Translations under genes and position numbers: made by a program | Origin: Confluentibacter lentus | Lineage (GTDB): Bacteria; Bacteroidota; Bacteroidia; Flavobacteriales; Flavobacteriaceae | Assembly: GCF_002806995.1 (NCBI RefSeq) | Contig: NZ_NIHE01000001.1 | Coordinates: forward strand, 124,001 to 188,000 | DNA: 64,000 bases | Reading direction: 5' to 3' | Notes under the pieces: model-generated | Seen by the model: only the letters and a program-made list of their open reading frames with translations | Databases searched by the model: none | What the model was told of the DNA's origin: nothing | Part shown: positions 55,828 to 64,000 of the stretch, piece after piece | How positions within the stretch are numbered: position 1 is the first letter of the stretch | Layout: every line of letters starts with the position of its first letter

Positions 55828-56610
55828 TTATAATGTTATTCTTGTAAAATTATCATTTTCTTGGGTTAACATAGAGGTGTTTCCCATATTTATGGTTTTT
55901 ACACCATTTTTTAAAGCATCGAAACAGTTTTCAAGTTTTGGAAGCATGCCATCTGCTATGATGCCTTGTTCTAATAATTCGTTATATGTATTAGAATCGA
56001 TATGCTTTATCACTGAGTTTTTATCATTGATGTTTTTTAAAACACCATTCAACTCAAAACAATAATAAATGGATGTTTCATAAAGTTCACTCATTCCAAT
56101 GGCCACTTGCGAAGTAATTGTATCGGCATTGGTGTTTAATAATTGTCCCATACCATTATGTGTAATGGCACAAAATACAGGAGTGAAATCCGCCTGAATT
56201 AATTTATCAATAGACTCGTGTGCCACTTTTTTAACATCGCCCACAAAACCAAAATCGACTTCCTTCACCGGTCTTTTTTCGGATGAAATACTATTGATAT
56301 CGGCACCTGTTAGTCCAATCGCATCCACGTGCAAGGATTGTAATTGGGCTACAATATTTTTATTTACCAATCCACCATAAACCATAGTGATAACCTCCAA
56401 GGTTTCAGCATCGGTAATACGCCTGCCGTTGACCATTTTAGATTCGATGCCCAATTTTAAGGCTATACTGGTAGCACGTTTTCCACCACCATGAACCAAA
56501 ATTTTCTTTCCTTTTAAGTTAGCAAATAGCTTTAGAAATGCTTTTAAAGACGCATCGTCCTCAATAATATTTCCTCCTATTTTTACTATGGATAGTTTTT
56601 CTTTAGCCAT
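55828..56610 (-). CDS. argB: N-acylglutamate kinase
   Basis: Phosphorylates N-acetyl- (or N-succinyl-) glutamate. Amino-acid kinase-fold motifs are KIGGNIIEDDASLKAFL, HGGGKRAT and the Lys/Asp-containing VVHVDAIGLTGADIN-type segment. Length 260. It overlaps the carbamoyltransferase gene by 8 bases and is followed directly by argE. Confidence 0.94.
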   Translation of the reverse strand: MAKEKLSIVKIGGNIIEDDASLKAFLKLFANLKGKKILVHGGGKRATSIALKLGIESKMVNGRRITDAETLEVITMVYGGLVNKNIVAQLQSLHVDAIGLTGADINSISSEKRPVKEVDFGFVGDVKKVAHESIDKLIQADFTPVFCAITHNGMGQLLNTNADTITSQVAIGMSELYETSIYYCFELNGVLKNINDKNSVIKHIDSNTYNELLEQGIIADGMLPKLENCFDALKNGVKTINMGNTSMLTQENDNFTRITL

Positions 56611-57541
56611 TCTCCAATATTTTTTTCAATACCAATTGCGCCGCATAGGTTCTATTATTGGCTTGTTGTATTACAATAGAGCTATCACTATCTAAAACAG
56701 CATCTTCAACGATGACATTTCTTCTAACCGGCAAACAATGCATAAATTTTGCATCACCTAATTTTTCTTTCGTAATCATCCAATTAGGGTCGGTGTTCAT
56801 TATTTTACCATAATCTTGGTAACTACTCCAGTTTTTCACATAAATAAAATCGGCATCCTTAAAAGCCTCATTTTGATTATGGGTTATTGGTGTATTGGCT
56901 GTTATCTCTGGATTTAAATTATAACCTTCAGGATTTGTAATGACAAACTCGACATCCATTTTTTGCATGGCTTGCACAAAACTATTGGCGACGGCGTGCG
57001 GTAAGGCTTTCACATGTGGTGCCCAGCTTAAAACGACTTTCGGCCTTGATTTTTTAGCATATTCTGAAATGGTAATAGCATCAGTCAAACCTTGAAGTGG
57101 ATGACCAGTAGCACTTTCCATATTCACAATTGGCACTGAGGCATATTTCATAAATGCATTAATAACCTGTTCGCTTTCATCGAATGCCTTATCAGTCAAC
57201 GTTGGAAACGCTCTAACCGCAATAATATCGCAATATTGGGAAACGACTGCAGCTGCTTCTTTAATGTGTTCAGCCGTATTACCGTTCATGATAGTGCCAT
57301 CTCCAAACTCAATGCCCCAAGCATCTCCGGAAACATTCATCACAATAGGATTCATTCCTAAATTTAAAGCTGCTTTTTGAGTACTTAAACGGGTTCGTAA
57401 ACTAGAATTAAAAAACAGCAAGCCAATGGTTTTATGCTTTCCTAAGTCAATATGCTTTAACGGATTTGCCTTCAATGCTTTGGCGTCCTCAATCCAAGAT
57501 TGGATGTTATCAATGTCGTTTATAGAGGTATAATGCTTCAT
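56603..57541 (-). CDS. argF: N-acylornithine carbamoyltransferase (acetyl- or succinylornithine type)
   Basis: Carbamoylates N-acylornithine to N-acylcitrulline. Carbamoyl-phosphate site SLRTRLSTQ, HPLQGLTD and the signature MHCLPVRRN identify the family. The extended N-acyl pocket segment GNTAEHIKEA and the VRAFP region resemble Xanthomonas acetylornithine and Bacteroides succinylornithine enzymes, not classical OTCase. At the residue that separates those two enzymes (Glu versus Pro) this protein appears to have Ala (in NTAEH). It lies 6 bases after proB and overlaps argB by 8. Confidence 0.92.
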   Translation of the reverse strand: MKHYTSINDIDNIQSWIEDAKALKANPLKHIDLGKHKTIGLLFFNSSLRTRLSTQKAALNLGMNPIVMNVSGDAWGIEFGDGTIMNGNTAEHIKEAAAVVSQYCDIIAVRAFPTLTDKAFDESEQVINAFMKYASVPIVNMESATGHPLQGLTDAITISEYAKKSRPKVVLSWAPHVKALPHAVANSFVQAMQKMDVEFVITNPEGYNLNPEITANTPITHNQNEAFKDADFIYVKNWSSYQDYGKIMNTDPNWMITKEKLGDAKFMHCLPVRRNVIVEDAVLDSDSSIVIQQANNRTYAAQLVLKKILENG

Positions 57542-57547
57542 TGTAAA

Positions 57548-58312
57548 TTATTTTATTTTGGTAAATGGTACTTTATTATTGAAAGCATTAATCATGAAAT
57601 TATCTTCCAATCCGTTTACAATCCACGTTTCTATATTTGCTTTTTTAGTTACGGCAGCCGCTTCAATCTTCGATTGCATACCACCACTGCCATGAGATGA
57701 TTTTGAACTCACCACTTGTTTTAATAACTCCTCAAAATCTTCCACTAACTCTATGGTTTTTGGCAACCCATTTTCCATAGATTCTTTGGTATAAATACCG
57801 TTTGTGTTGGTTGCAATGATAAATAAATCCACTTCTAAAAGCGACGCTGTTAGGGCTCCTAATTTATCGTTGTCCCCGAACTTAATCTCATCCGTTGCCA
57901 CCGTATCATTTTCATTGATGATGGGGATGTAATTATTAGCTACCAAAACATTGATGGTATTCATGATGTTCGTCCGACTTTGCTCTCTTTCAAAATCGGA
58001 ATAAGACAACAAACACTGCGATGTTAATAACCCTGCTTCCCTAAAAATTTCTTGATAAATATGAATCAAGTGGGGCTGTCCGATAGATGCTAACGCCTGT
58101 TTTACTGTAATTTCCTTGCCCTTACTCTCTAGCTTTACAAGTTGCTTTGCTGCGGCAATAGCACCAGAACTAACAATAATAAATTCGCAACTATCTTTTA
58201 AATAAGCGATTTGATTCGCCATATCCTCAATCTTACCTCTAGAAATATTATTGGTTTCTTTAGTAAGCGTATTGGAGCCTACTTTAAGTAATATTCTTTT
58301 CTTTTTCTGCAT
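57548..58312 (-). CDS. proB: glutamate 5-kinase, short form
   Basis: First proline step, makes glutamyl 5-phosphate. From the ATG at 58312 (MQKKKRILLKVGSNTLT) the protein has 254 residues and consists of the amino-acid kinase domain only; the C-terminal PUA domain of the 367-residue E. coli form is absent. Motifs are SSGAIAAAK, NENDTVATDEIKFGDND and GSGGMQSKI. Its start shares one base with the proA stop (TAATG), so translation is coupled. The longer frame from 58345 would overlap proA by 34 bases. Confidence 0.94.
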   Translation of the reverse strand: MQKKKRILLKVGSNTLTKETNNISRGKIEDMANQIAYLKDSCEFIIVSSGAIAAAKQLVKLESKGKEITVKQALASIGQPHLIHIYQEIFREAGLLTSQCLLSYSDFEREQSRTNIMNTINVLVANNYIPIINENDTVATDEIKFGDNDKLGALTASLLEVDLFIIATNTNGIYTKESMENGLPKTIELVEDFEELLKQVVSSKSSHGSGGMQSKIEAAAVTKKANIETWIVNGLEDNFMINAFNNKVPFTKIK

Positions 58313-59508
58313 TATCTTATTTGTCCATTCCCATGAACATACCATTTATTGGTTACTAAATGTTGCAAACCTATCGGACCTCTTTGGTGTAATTTATCGG
58401 TGCTAATGGCTAATTCACCACCCAAACCTAATTGAAACCCATCTGTAAAACGGGTTGAGGCGTTATGATATACAGCAGCATTATCAACATTTGCCATGAA
58501 TGTTTGCGCTTCATTGTCATTCTTTGTAATTATGGAAGAAGAATGCCCGCCAGAATAGGTATTTATCATAGCAATCGCATCTTGAGTTGACTCAATTTCG
58601 CCAATCACAATTTTATAATCTAAAAATTCTTCATACCAAACAGCGTTTGAAGGAATAGCTTCAACATCGTCATATTCAGACATGATTTCATCACCCAAAA
58701 TGGCGACTTTAAATGCTTTTAATTTTGATATAAGGTCTTTTACAAACGCTTCTTTATTTGGCAGATTTTTATCAATCAACACTTTATCCAATGCATTACA
58801 TGCTGAAATTTTAGTTGTTTTCGCATTGATAATCACATCCATGGCTATTTGTAAATCGGCTTCTTTATGCACATACACAAAATTGTTGCCTCGACCACTG
58901 ATAATAACAGGACACGTTGCATGTTCTTTTACAAAAGCAATCAATTTTTCGCCTCCACGAGGCACAATTAAATCCACTTTTTGAGTCGGTTTTTCCAAAA
59001 ATGCTTGGGTTTCTGTTCTATCGAATTGTAAATATTCTACCCAATCGGTTGATGCACCGTTCTCTTTTAAAGCTTGATGCCAGAGTTCAACAATTTTTAA
59101 ATTCGATTTTAAAGATTCTTTTCCTCCTTTAAGTAATATTTTATTTCCCGATTTAAAAGCAATGCCGGCGGCTTCCACCGTCACGTCTGGACGCGATTCA
59201 TAAATAATCAACACTGTTCCAAACGAGGCTGTTTTATTATAAACCTGCATCCCATTTTCATGTTTGAAAGCGAAACGCTCAACACCCACAGGATCGTCTT
59301 GGGATGCTAAATGCGTTACCGAGGCAATCATATCATCTACTTTGGAATCATCTACTTTTAAACGGTCGTACATAGAAATATCAGATCCATCATAAGCCTC
59401 TAAATCGGCTTTATTAATCTTAATAATAGCTGCTCTTTCTTTTTCCAAAAGTTCAGCCATTTTAAGCAATACGGCATTTCTTGTTTCTATGTTTAATAGT
59501 GTATTCAT
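58312..59508 (-). CDS. proA: glutamate-5-semialdehyde dehydrogenase
   Basis: NADPH reduction of glutamyl 5-phosphate. Aldehyde-dehydrogenase fold with the catalytic Cys in KISACNALDKVLID, GKESLKSN and the RGGEKLIAFV segment. I chose the ATG at 59508 (MNTLLNIETRNAVLLKMAEL); an in-frame ATG at 59556 adds 16 basic residues overlapping the leader. 398 residues. It is followed by proB with a one-base overlap. Confidence 0.95.
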   Translation of the reverse strand: MNTLLNIETRNAVLLKMAELLEKERAAIIKINKADLEAYDGSDISMYDRLKVDDSKVDDMIASVTHLASQDDPVGVERFAFKHENGMQVYNKTASFGTVLIIYESRPDVTVEAAGIAFKSGNKILLKGGKESLKSNLKIVELWHQALKENGASTDWVEYLQFDRTETQAFLEKPTQKVDLIVPRGGEKLIAFVKEHATCPVIISGRGNNFVYVHKEADLQIAMDVIINAKTTKISACNALDKVLIDKNLPNKEAFVKDLISKLKAFKVAILGDEIMSEYDDVEAIPSNAVWYEEFLDYKIVIGEIESTQDAIAMINTYSGGHSSSIITKNDNEAQTFMANVDNAAVYHNASTRFTDGFQLGLGGELAISTDKLHQRGPIGLQHLVTNKWYVHGNGQIR

Positions 59509-59564
59509 TTTTTTTGTTTTTAATTTTTGAAGTTTTAGGCTTCTGAATTTCAACAAACTTTATA

Positions 59565-60725
59565 CTAACCTTGAACTTCTAGTTCCTTATTTTCAACGTT
59601 GACCAATGCCTTTTTTAAGGCATCAAAAAAATCATCAACATGGTTTGTCTGAATGGTTAATGGTGGTAAAATTCTAATTAACTTTTTATTGGAAGCACCA
59701 CCAGTAAACATATGATGCTCATAAATAAGCTTTTTTCTGAGGTCACCGACTTCAAAGTCGAATTCCAAACCAATCATTAATCCTCTTCCCTTAATGTTCT
59801 TTATCTGCGGAATTGTTTTAGCTACGGAAATAAAATAATCTGAAACAGCATTGACATTATCCATTAATTTCTCTTCTTTAATGGTGTTTAAAACCGCCAA
59901 TCCAGCAGCACACGCCAAATGATTTCCGCCAAACGTGGTACCTAACATACCATGTTTTGCTTCAATACTTGGGTGGATTAAAATCCCACCAATTGGAAAT
60001 CCGTTCCCCATGCCTTTCGCTATGGAAATAACTTCAGGGGTGACGTTATAATACTGAAACGCAAAGAATTTCCCTGAACGTCCGTAACCTGATTGCACCT
60101 CATCAGCAATAAAATAGGTATTATTGGCTTTACAAAGCACATCTACTTGCTCAAAAAACTCTGCAGTTCCTTGACCCAATCCGCCAACACCTTGAATAAA
60201 CTCCACAATAACAGCACAGACATCTCCTTTTTCCAATTCCCTTTTAACACCTTCAATATCATTCAACGCTAAAAAAGTAACTTGTTGCTGAGCGTTAATT
60301 GGTGCTACAATATTTTTATTATCGGTTACTGCCACCGCTGCCGATGTACGTCCGTGAAACGCATTATCAAAAGCAATAACACGTGCTTTCCCTGTTTTGA
60401 ACGATGCTAATTTTAAAGCATTTTCGTTGGCTTCAGCCCCGGAATTGCATAAAAACAATTCGTAACCTTTACAACCTGATAATGTTTCGATTTTATCAGC
60501 TAGTTCAACCTGTAACGGATTTTGAATCGCATTGGAATAAAACCCAAGTTTAGAAACCTGATTGGTAACAGCTTCTACATAATTGGGATGTGAATGTCCA
60601 ATGGAAATCACGGCATGACCTCCGTAAAGGTCTAAATATTCAACTCCTTTTTCGTCGTAAACGTACATATCTTTTCCAGATACTGGAGTCACATTATATA
60701 ATGGATAAACGTCAAATAATGGCAT
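59565..60725 (-). CDS. argD: N-acylornithine aminotransferase
   Basis: Class III PLP aminotransferase for the fourth step of arginine synthesis. The PLP Lys is in SIAKGMGNGFPIGG, the Asp-containing FIADEVQSGYGRSGKFFAF and GTTFGGNHLACAAGLAVL are present. Start at 60725 (MPLFDVYPLYNVTPVSGKD), one base after proC; the longer frame from 60758 overlaps proC and is unlikely. In Bacteroidota it may accept succinyl- or acetylornithine. Confidence 0.95.
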   Translation of the reverse strand: MPLFDVYPLYNVTPVSGKDMYVYDEKGVEYLDLYGGHAVISIGHSHPNYVEAVTNQVSKLGFYSNAIQNPLQVELADKIETLSGCKGYELFLCNSGAEANENALKLASFKTGKARVIAFDNAFHGRTSAAVAVTDNKNIVAPINAQQQVTFLALNDIEGVKRELEKGDVCAVIVEFIQGVGGLGQGTAEFFEQVDVLCKANNTYFIADEVQSGYGRSGKFFAFQYYNVTPEVISIAKGMGNGFPIGGILIHPSIEAKHGMLGTTFGGNHLACAAGLAVLNTIKEEKLMDNVNAVSDYFISVAKTIPQIKNIKGRGLMIGLEFDFEVGDLRKKLIYEHHMFTGGASNKKLIRILPPLTIQTNHVDDFFDALKKALVNVENKELEVQG

Positions 60726-60726
60726 G

Positions 60727-61521
60727 TTAATTCTTTTTAATTTGGTTAATTTTCTCAAACGACGCCACGATACCCTGTATTAAAGCTGAACTCAATCCTT
60801 GGTGTTCCATTGCATTTAAACCTTCAATGGTACAACCACTTGGGGTTGTTACACGGTCTATTTCCTGCTCAGGATGTCTCCCAGATTCCAGCAACAAACT
60901 GGCAGCTCCAAAACATGTTTGCGTAGCTAATTCATGTGCCTGTTCTGCTTCAAAACCTAATTGTATGGCACCTTGTGTTGTAGCACGCACAAGGCGCATC
61001 CAAAACGCGATACCGCTCGCACAAATAACGGTGGCGGCTTGCACCAAATCCTCAGGAATCACCATCGTGGTTCCTAATTGGTTAAATATATTCTGCGCTA
61101 AAGATACTTTGTCTTGGGCTTTTTCGTTGGCAGCAATACAAGTCATTGATTTTCCTATGGAAATAGCCGTATTTGGCATGACGCGAATGATATTTTTATC
61201 TTTCCCTATAATGCCTTCAATTCTTGCAATATCTACACCAGCAGCCACAGAAATAACCACATGATTAGCGGTAATCTTAGAAGCAACACTTTCCAACACC
61301 GCATTGATATGTTTAGGTTGCAAGGCGAAAATAACCATATCGGACTGCTCTACGGCCAACATATTGTCGTTGGTAATAGTGACGTTTTCAACCGAATTAA
61401 AACTATTTACAGCCGTGGTATTCTTATCGCTTAAGTATAACGACGTAAACGTTTTGTTTTTAATAAGTCCCTTGGCGATGGAGCTCCCTAAATTTCCTGT
61501 TCCTATAATAGCTATTTTCAT
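60727..61521 (-). CDS. proC: pyrroline-5-carboxylate reductase
   Basis: Last proline step. Rossmann motif GTGNLGSSIAKGL at the start, VRVMPNTAISIGKSMT, and the C-terminal helical TTPSGCTIEGLNAME signature of P5C reductase. Start at 61521 (MKIAIIGTG); the frame from 61554 adds 11 poorly supported residues. 264 residues. It links the proline pathway into the arginine operon between argC and argD. Confidence 0.95.
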   Translation of the reverse strand: MKIAIIGTGNLGSSIAKGLIKNKTFTSLYLSDKNTTAVNSFNSVENVTITNDNMLAVEQSDMVIFALQPKHINAVLESVASKITANHVVISVAAGVDIARIEGIIGKDKNIIRVMPNTAISIGKSMTCIAANEKAQDKVSLAQNIFNQLGTTMVIPEDLVQAATVICASGIAFWMRLVRATTQGAIQLGFEAEQAHELATQTCFGAASLLLESGRHPEQEIDRVTTPSGCTIEGLNAMEHQGLSSALIQGIVASFEKINQIKKN

Positions 61522-61557
61522 ACTGTAGTTATTGGTTGTTGATGTTTTAATCAAACT

Positions 61558-62535
61558 CTAAAAATACGTTGCTTTCAATTGCAATCCTGTTGTTTCTTCT
61601 AAGCCAAACATTAAATTCATATTCTGAATCGCTTGTCCAGACGCTCCTTTTAAAAGGTTATCTATAATACTAGTCACTAACAATTTATTGTTGTATTTGT
61701 GCAAATGAATCAAGCATTTATTGGTATTTACCACTTGTTTTAAATGCAATACCTCGTCTGAAACAAACGTAAACTTAGCATCTTTATAAAACGTTTTGAA
61801 CAAATCTTTTGCTTCTTCTAAACTGCCTTCAAAATTGGTGTAAACCGTCGCAAAAATGCCTCTTGAAAAATTTCCTCGATTTGGCATAAAAAGAATTTCA
61901 GAAGAAAAATTGTTTTGTAGTTGTTTAACCGACTGATTAATTTCTCCTAAATGCTGGTGCGTAAACGGTTTATAATATGAAAAGTTATTATCGCGCCATG
62001 GAAAATGTGATGTTTCAGATAACGACGTTCCCGCTCCCGTAGCACCTGTAACAGCATTGACATGTACATCATCATTTAATAAATTTTGCTGAGCCAATGG
62101 CAATAATGCTAATTGAATGGCGGTTGCAAAACATCCTGGATTGGCTATATAATCTGCTTTCTTAATGTCTTCTCTTTGTAATTCTGGCAAGCCATATACA
62201 AAAGATTTTCCATTGAATGCTTTATCTTTTTCTAGTCTGAAATCGTTTCCTAAATCAATGATTTTAGTGCTATCTGAAAAGGTATTAGCTGATAAAAACT
62301 TCACCGAATTCCCATGACCCAAGCATAAAAATAACACCTCTACATTCGGGTTGATGGTATCCGTAAACTTAAGGTCTAAATCACCCAACAAATCTTGGTG
62401 AACACTACTAATTTTATTGCCCGCATTAGATGTGCTGTACACAAAATTAATCTCGGTTTCAGGATGATTGATAAGTAATCGTATCAATTCCCCCGCCGTG
62501 TAACCTGCGCCACCTATAATGCCTACTTGAATCAT
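61558..62535 (-). CDS. argC: N-acyl-gamma-glutamyl-phosphate reductase
   Basis: NADPH reduction of N-acylglutamyl phosphate. GGAGYTAGELIRLLINHPE NAD(P) motif, the catalytic Cys in NPGCFATAIQLALLPL and the GATGAGTS loop are visible. 325 residues, slightly shorter than the plant/E. coli types. It overlaps the argG stop by 4 bases. Confidence 0.95.
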   Translation of the reverse strand: MIQVGIIGGAGYTAGELIRLLINHPETEINFVYSTSNAGNKISSVHQDLLGDLDLKFTDTINPNVEVLFLCLGHGNSVKFLSANTFSDSTKIIDLGNDFRLEKDKAFNGKSFVYGLPELQREDIKKADYIANPGCFATAIQLALLPLAQQNLLNDDVHVNAVTGATGAGTSLSETSHFPWRDNNFSYYKPFTHQHLGEINQSVKQLQNNFSSEILFMPNRGNFSRGIFATVYTNFEGSLEEAKDLFKTFYKDAKFTFVSDEVLHLKQVVNTNKCLIHLHKYNNKLLVTSIIDNLLKGASGQAIQNMNLMFGLEETTGLQLKATYF

Positions 62536-63713
62536 GATTCGGAATTTACTTGTTGATATATTTTGTTCTGATTACCAAAAATCTTAATAAAACCTTTTGC
62601 TTCTTCTGGAGTCCATCCCTTATTTTCTTCGCCATAACTTCCAAACTTCGCATTCATCAAATCATGTTTAGATGAAATACCATCCAACGTAAAATGATAC
62701 GGCTTTAAAGTTACGACCACATCGCCACTGACTTTATCTTGGCTGCTTTCTAAAAACGCTTCGATATTTCTCATCACAGGATCTAAATATTGCCCTTCGT
62801 GCAAATGCATCCCATAAAAACTAGCTAAATATTCTTTATGCTGTAACTGCCATTTTGTAAGCGTGTGTTTTTCCAATAAATGATGTGCTTTAATGGTTAT
62901 TAAAGCCGCTGCAGCTTCAAAACCAACTCTCCCTTTTATACCCACAATGGTATCTCCCACATGAATATCCCTGCCAATGGCATACGCTTTCGCCAGATTG
63001 TTCAACACTTCAATATTGATTTCTGGGTCATTTTCTATGCCATTTATGGCTACCAATTCCCCTTTCATAAAAGTCAGTTTTACTTTCTCAGGCTCTGCAT
63101 GTTTCAGCTGAGAAGGATATGCTTCTTCTGGTAAAGGTTTATCAGATGTCAAGGTTTCCGAGCCGCCAACACTGGTTCCCCAAAGGCCTTTGTTAACGGA
63201 ATACTTCGCTTTTTCCCAAGACATATCAATTCCATTGGCTTTTAAATAATCTATTTCCTCTTGTCTGCTTAATTTTTTATCTCTAATTGGTGTTATGATT
63301 TGAATTTCTGGTGCCAATGTTTGAAATATCATATCAAAACGCACTTGGTCATTTCCAGCACCTGTGCTTCCATGAGCAATATATTCTGCGCCAATACTTT
63401 TAGCATACTCCACAATTTCGATAGCCTGAATGATTCTTTCTGCACTTACAGATAATGGATAAGTATTATTTTTTAATACATTTCCGAAAATCAAATACTT
63501 CACTACTTTTTGATAAAATGTGGCTACGGCATCAATATTTTTATACGTAGTAACACCCATTTTATAAGCATTACTTTCAATATGGTCTATTTCAGTTTTG
63601 GTAAATCCACCTGTGTTGACACTTACCGCATGTACATCAAATTCTTTTGATAAACTTACTGCACAGTATGACGTATCTAAACCACCACTGTATGCTATTA
63701 CTAATTTTTTCAT
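62532..63713 (-). CDS. argG: argininosuccinate synthase
   Basis: ATP-dependent ligation of citrulline and aspartate. PP-loop AYSGGLDTSYC at the N-terminus, EYIAHGSTGAGNDQVRFD and the GTSVGGSETLTSDKPLPEEAYPS segment are typical of the 390-400-residue bacterial class. It is the first complete gene of the arg/pro operon in the window and overlaps argC by 4 bases. Confidence 0.96.
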   Translation of the reverse strand: MKKLVIAYSGGLDTSYCAVSLSKEFDVHAVSVNTGGFTKTEIDHIESNAYKMGVTTYKNIDAVATFYQKVVKYLIFGNVLKNNTYPLSVSAERIIQAIEIVEYAKSIGAEYIAHGSTGAGNDQVRFDMIFQTLAPEIQIITPIRDKKLSRQEEIDYLKANGIDMSWEKAKYSVNKGLWGTSVGGSETLTSDKPLPEEAYPSQLKHAEPEKVKLTFMKGELVAINGIENDPEINIEVLNNLAKAYAIGRDIHVGDTIVGIKGRVGFEAAAALITIKAHHLLEKHTLTKWQLQHKEYLASFYGMHLHEGQYLDPVMRNIEAFLESSQDKVSGDVVVTLKPYHFTLDGISSKHDLMNAKFGSYGEENKGWTPEEAKGFIKIFGNQNKIYQQVNSES

Positions 63714-63742
63714 CGAAGATTATTTTTTATATAACTTATTCT

Positions 63743-64000
63743 TTATTTTAATTCTCTAATTTGAGCCTCGAAACATGCATTAACATAATACTTAAAATTA
63801 AGTTCATCACGTAATTTTCCTAATTTCTCAAGTTCTTGAACTAATACAGCAGACATTTTAGATAGTGTTACATGCGTCATTCCTAGAATTTCATTATAAT
63901 AATGAACTTTAGGCGTTTGTGCAATTGAAATAAGAAATGTATCGCTATAAAATTCGGTTATTCTAGCCATTAAAAGCAAACCAAGGTTGTAATTCCTATA
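63743..64000 (-). CDS. partial gene upstream of argG, family not identified
   Basis: The last 85 residues of a protein whose start lies beyond the right edge; the frame is open to base 64000. It has the segments RNYNLGLLLMARITEFYSDTF, SIAQTPKVHYYNEILGM and a helical tail ending VNACFEAQIREL. The middle is reminiscent of the end of a GNAT acetyltransferase (n-x-x-YYnxLGM), and a GNAT precedes argG in Bacteroides, but the tail does not match that protein as I remember it. It lies 29 bases before argG, so it is probably in the same transcript. Identity is open. Confidence 0.55.
   Translation of the reverse strand, partial: YRNYNLGLLLMARITEFYSDTFLISIAQTPKVHYYNEILGMTHVTLSKMSAVLVQELEKLGKLRDELNFKYYVNACFEAQIRELK

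Noticed and set aside
60827-61264. 145-codon plus-strand ORF opposite proC
   Set aside because: Antisense shadow of proC, low-complexity Cys/Ala composition.

Overview
The window looks like chromosomal DNA from a member of the Flavobacteriaceae (Bacteroidota). It is AT-rich. Start regions mostly lack strong Shine-Dalgarno sequences, and several starts are preceded by the Bacteroidota promoter elements TTG (-33) and TAnnTTTG (-7). Marker families include the gliding-motility ATPase GldA, DUF3857 surface proteins, a MetX-ThrA fusion, a two-piece MetH and the N-acylornithine-type arginine pathway. I saw no tRNA, rRNA, CRISPR array, insertion sequence or prophage. The content is almost entirely core amino-acid metabolism. 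Layout: (1) 1-6982, minus strand: rsgA and dtd, two DUF3857/transglutaminase-like secreted proteins, a MazG-like pyrophosphohydrolase and the start of aroA, which runs off the left edge. (2) 7064-11313, minus: a complete Phe/Tyr operon (pheA, aminotransferase, tyrA, DAHP synthase-chorismate mutase). It is preceded by a promoter, a 25-codon leader peptide rich in Phe and Tyr, and a terminator hairpin just before pheA, and it ends in a second terminator. I read this as ribosome-mediated attenuation. (3) 11417-15702, plus: gldA, then pta-ackA. (4) 15688-34069, mostly minus: a sulfur and one-carbon block. It runs from an Rrf2 regulator and a DUF2061 membrane protein through sulfate activation and reduction (cysH, cysD, cysN, sulfite reductase), siroheme synthesis, a flavin reductase and cysteine synthesis (cysE, cysM), then a SAM-I riboswitch controlling split metH, then an unusual MTHFR-like paralog, metF and a PagL-like outer-membrane enzyme. 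(5) 34164-36193, plus: a small AT-rich accessory cassette of three unrecognised genes. (6) 36212-43258, minus: a second SAM-I riboswitch upstream of metY and a 1133-residue MetX-aspartokinase-homoserine dehydrogenase fusion, followed by metZ and phzF. (7) 45047-47458, plus: leuA (short form), leuB and a strong terminator. (8) 47472-53430, minus: a membrane protein, a secreted esterase, a GH2 lipoprotein and an SBF-type transporter. (9) 53448-64000, minus: a tightly packed arginine/proline operon (argG-argC-proC-argD-proA-proB-argF-argB-argE-argH) with a partial gene upstream of argG. The genes work together to bring in sulfur from sulfate, build cysteine and methionine under SAM feedback, and make Phe, Tyr, Arg, Pro and part of Leu. 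The most notable points are the Phe/Tyr attenuator with its mutually exclusive hairpins and the MTHFR-fold paralog that has lost two active-site acids.
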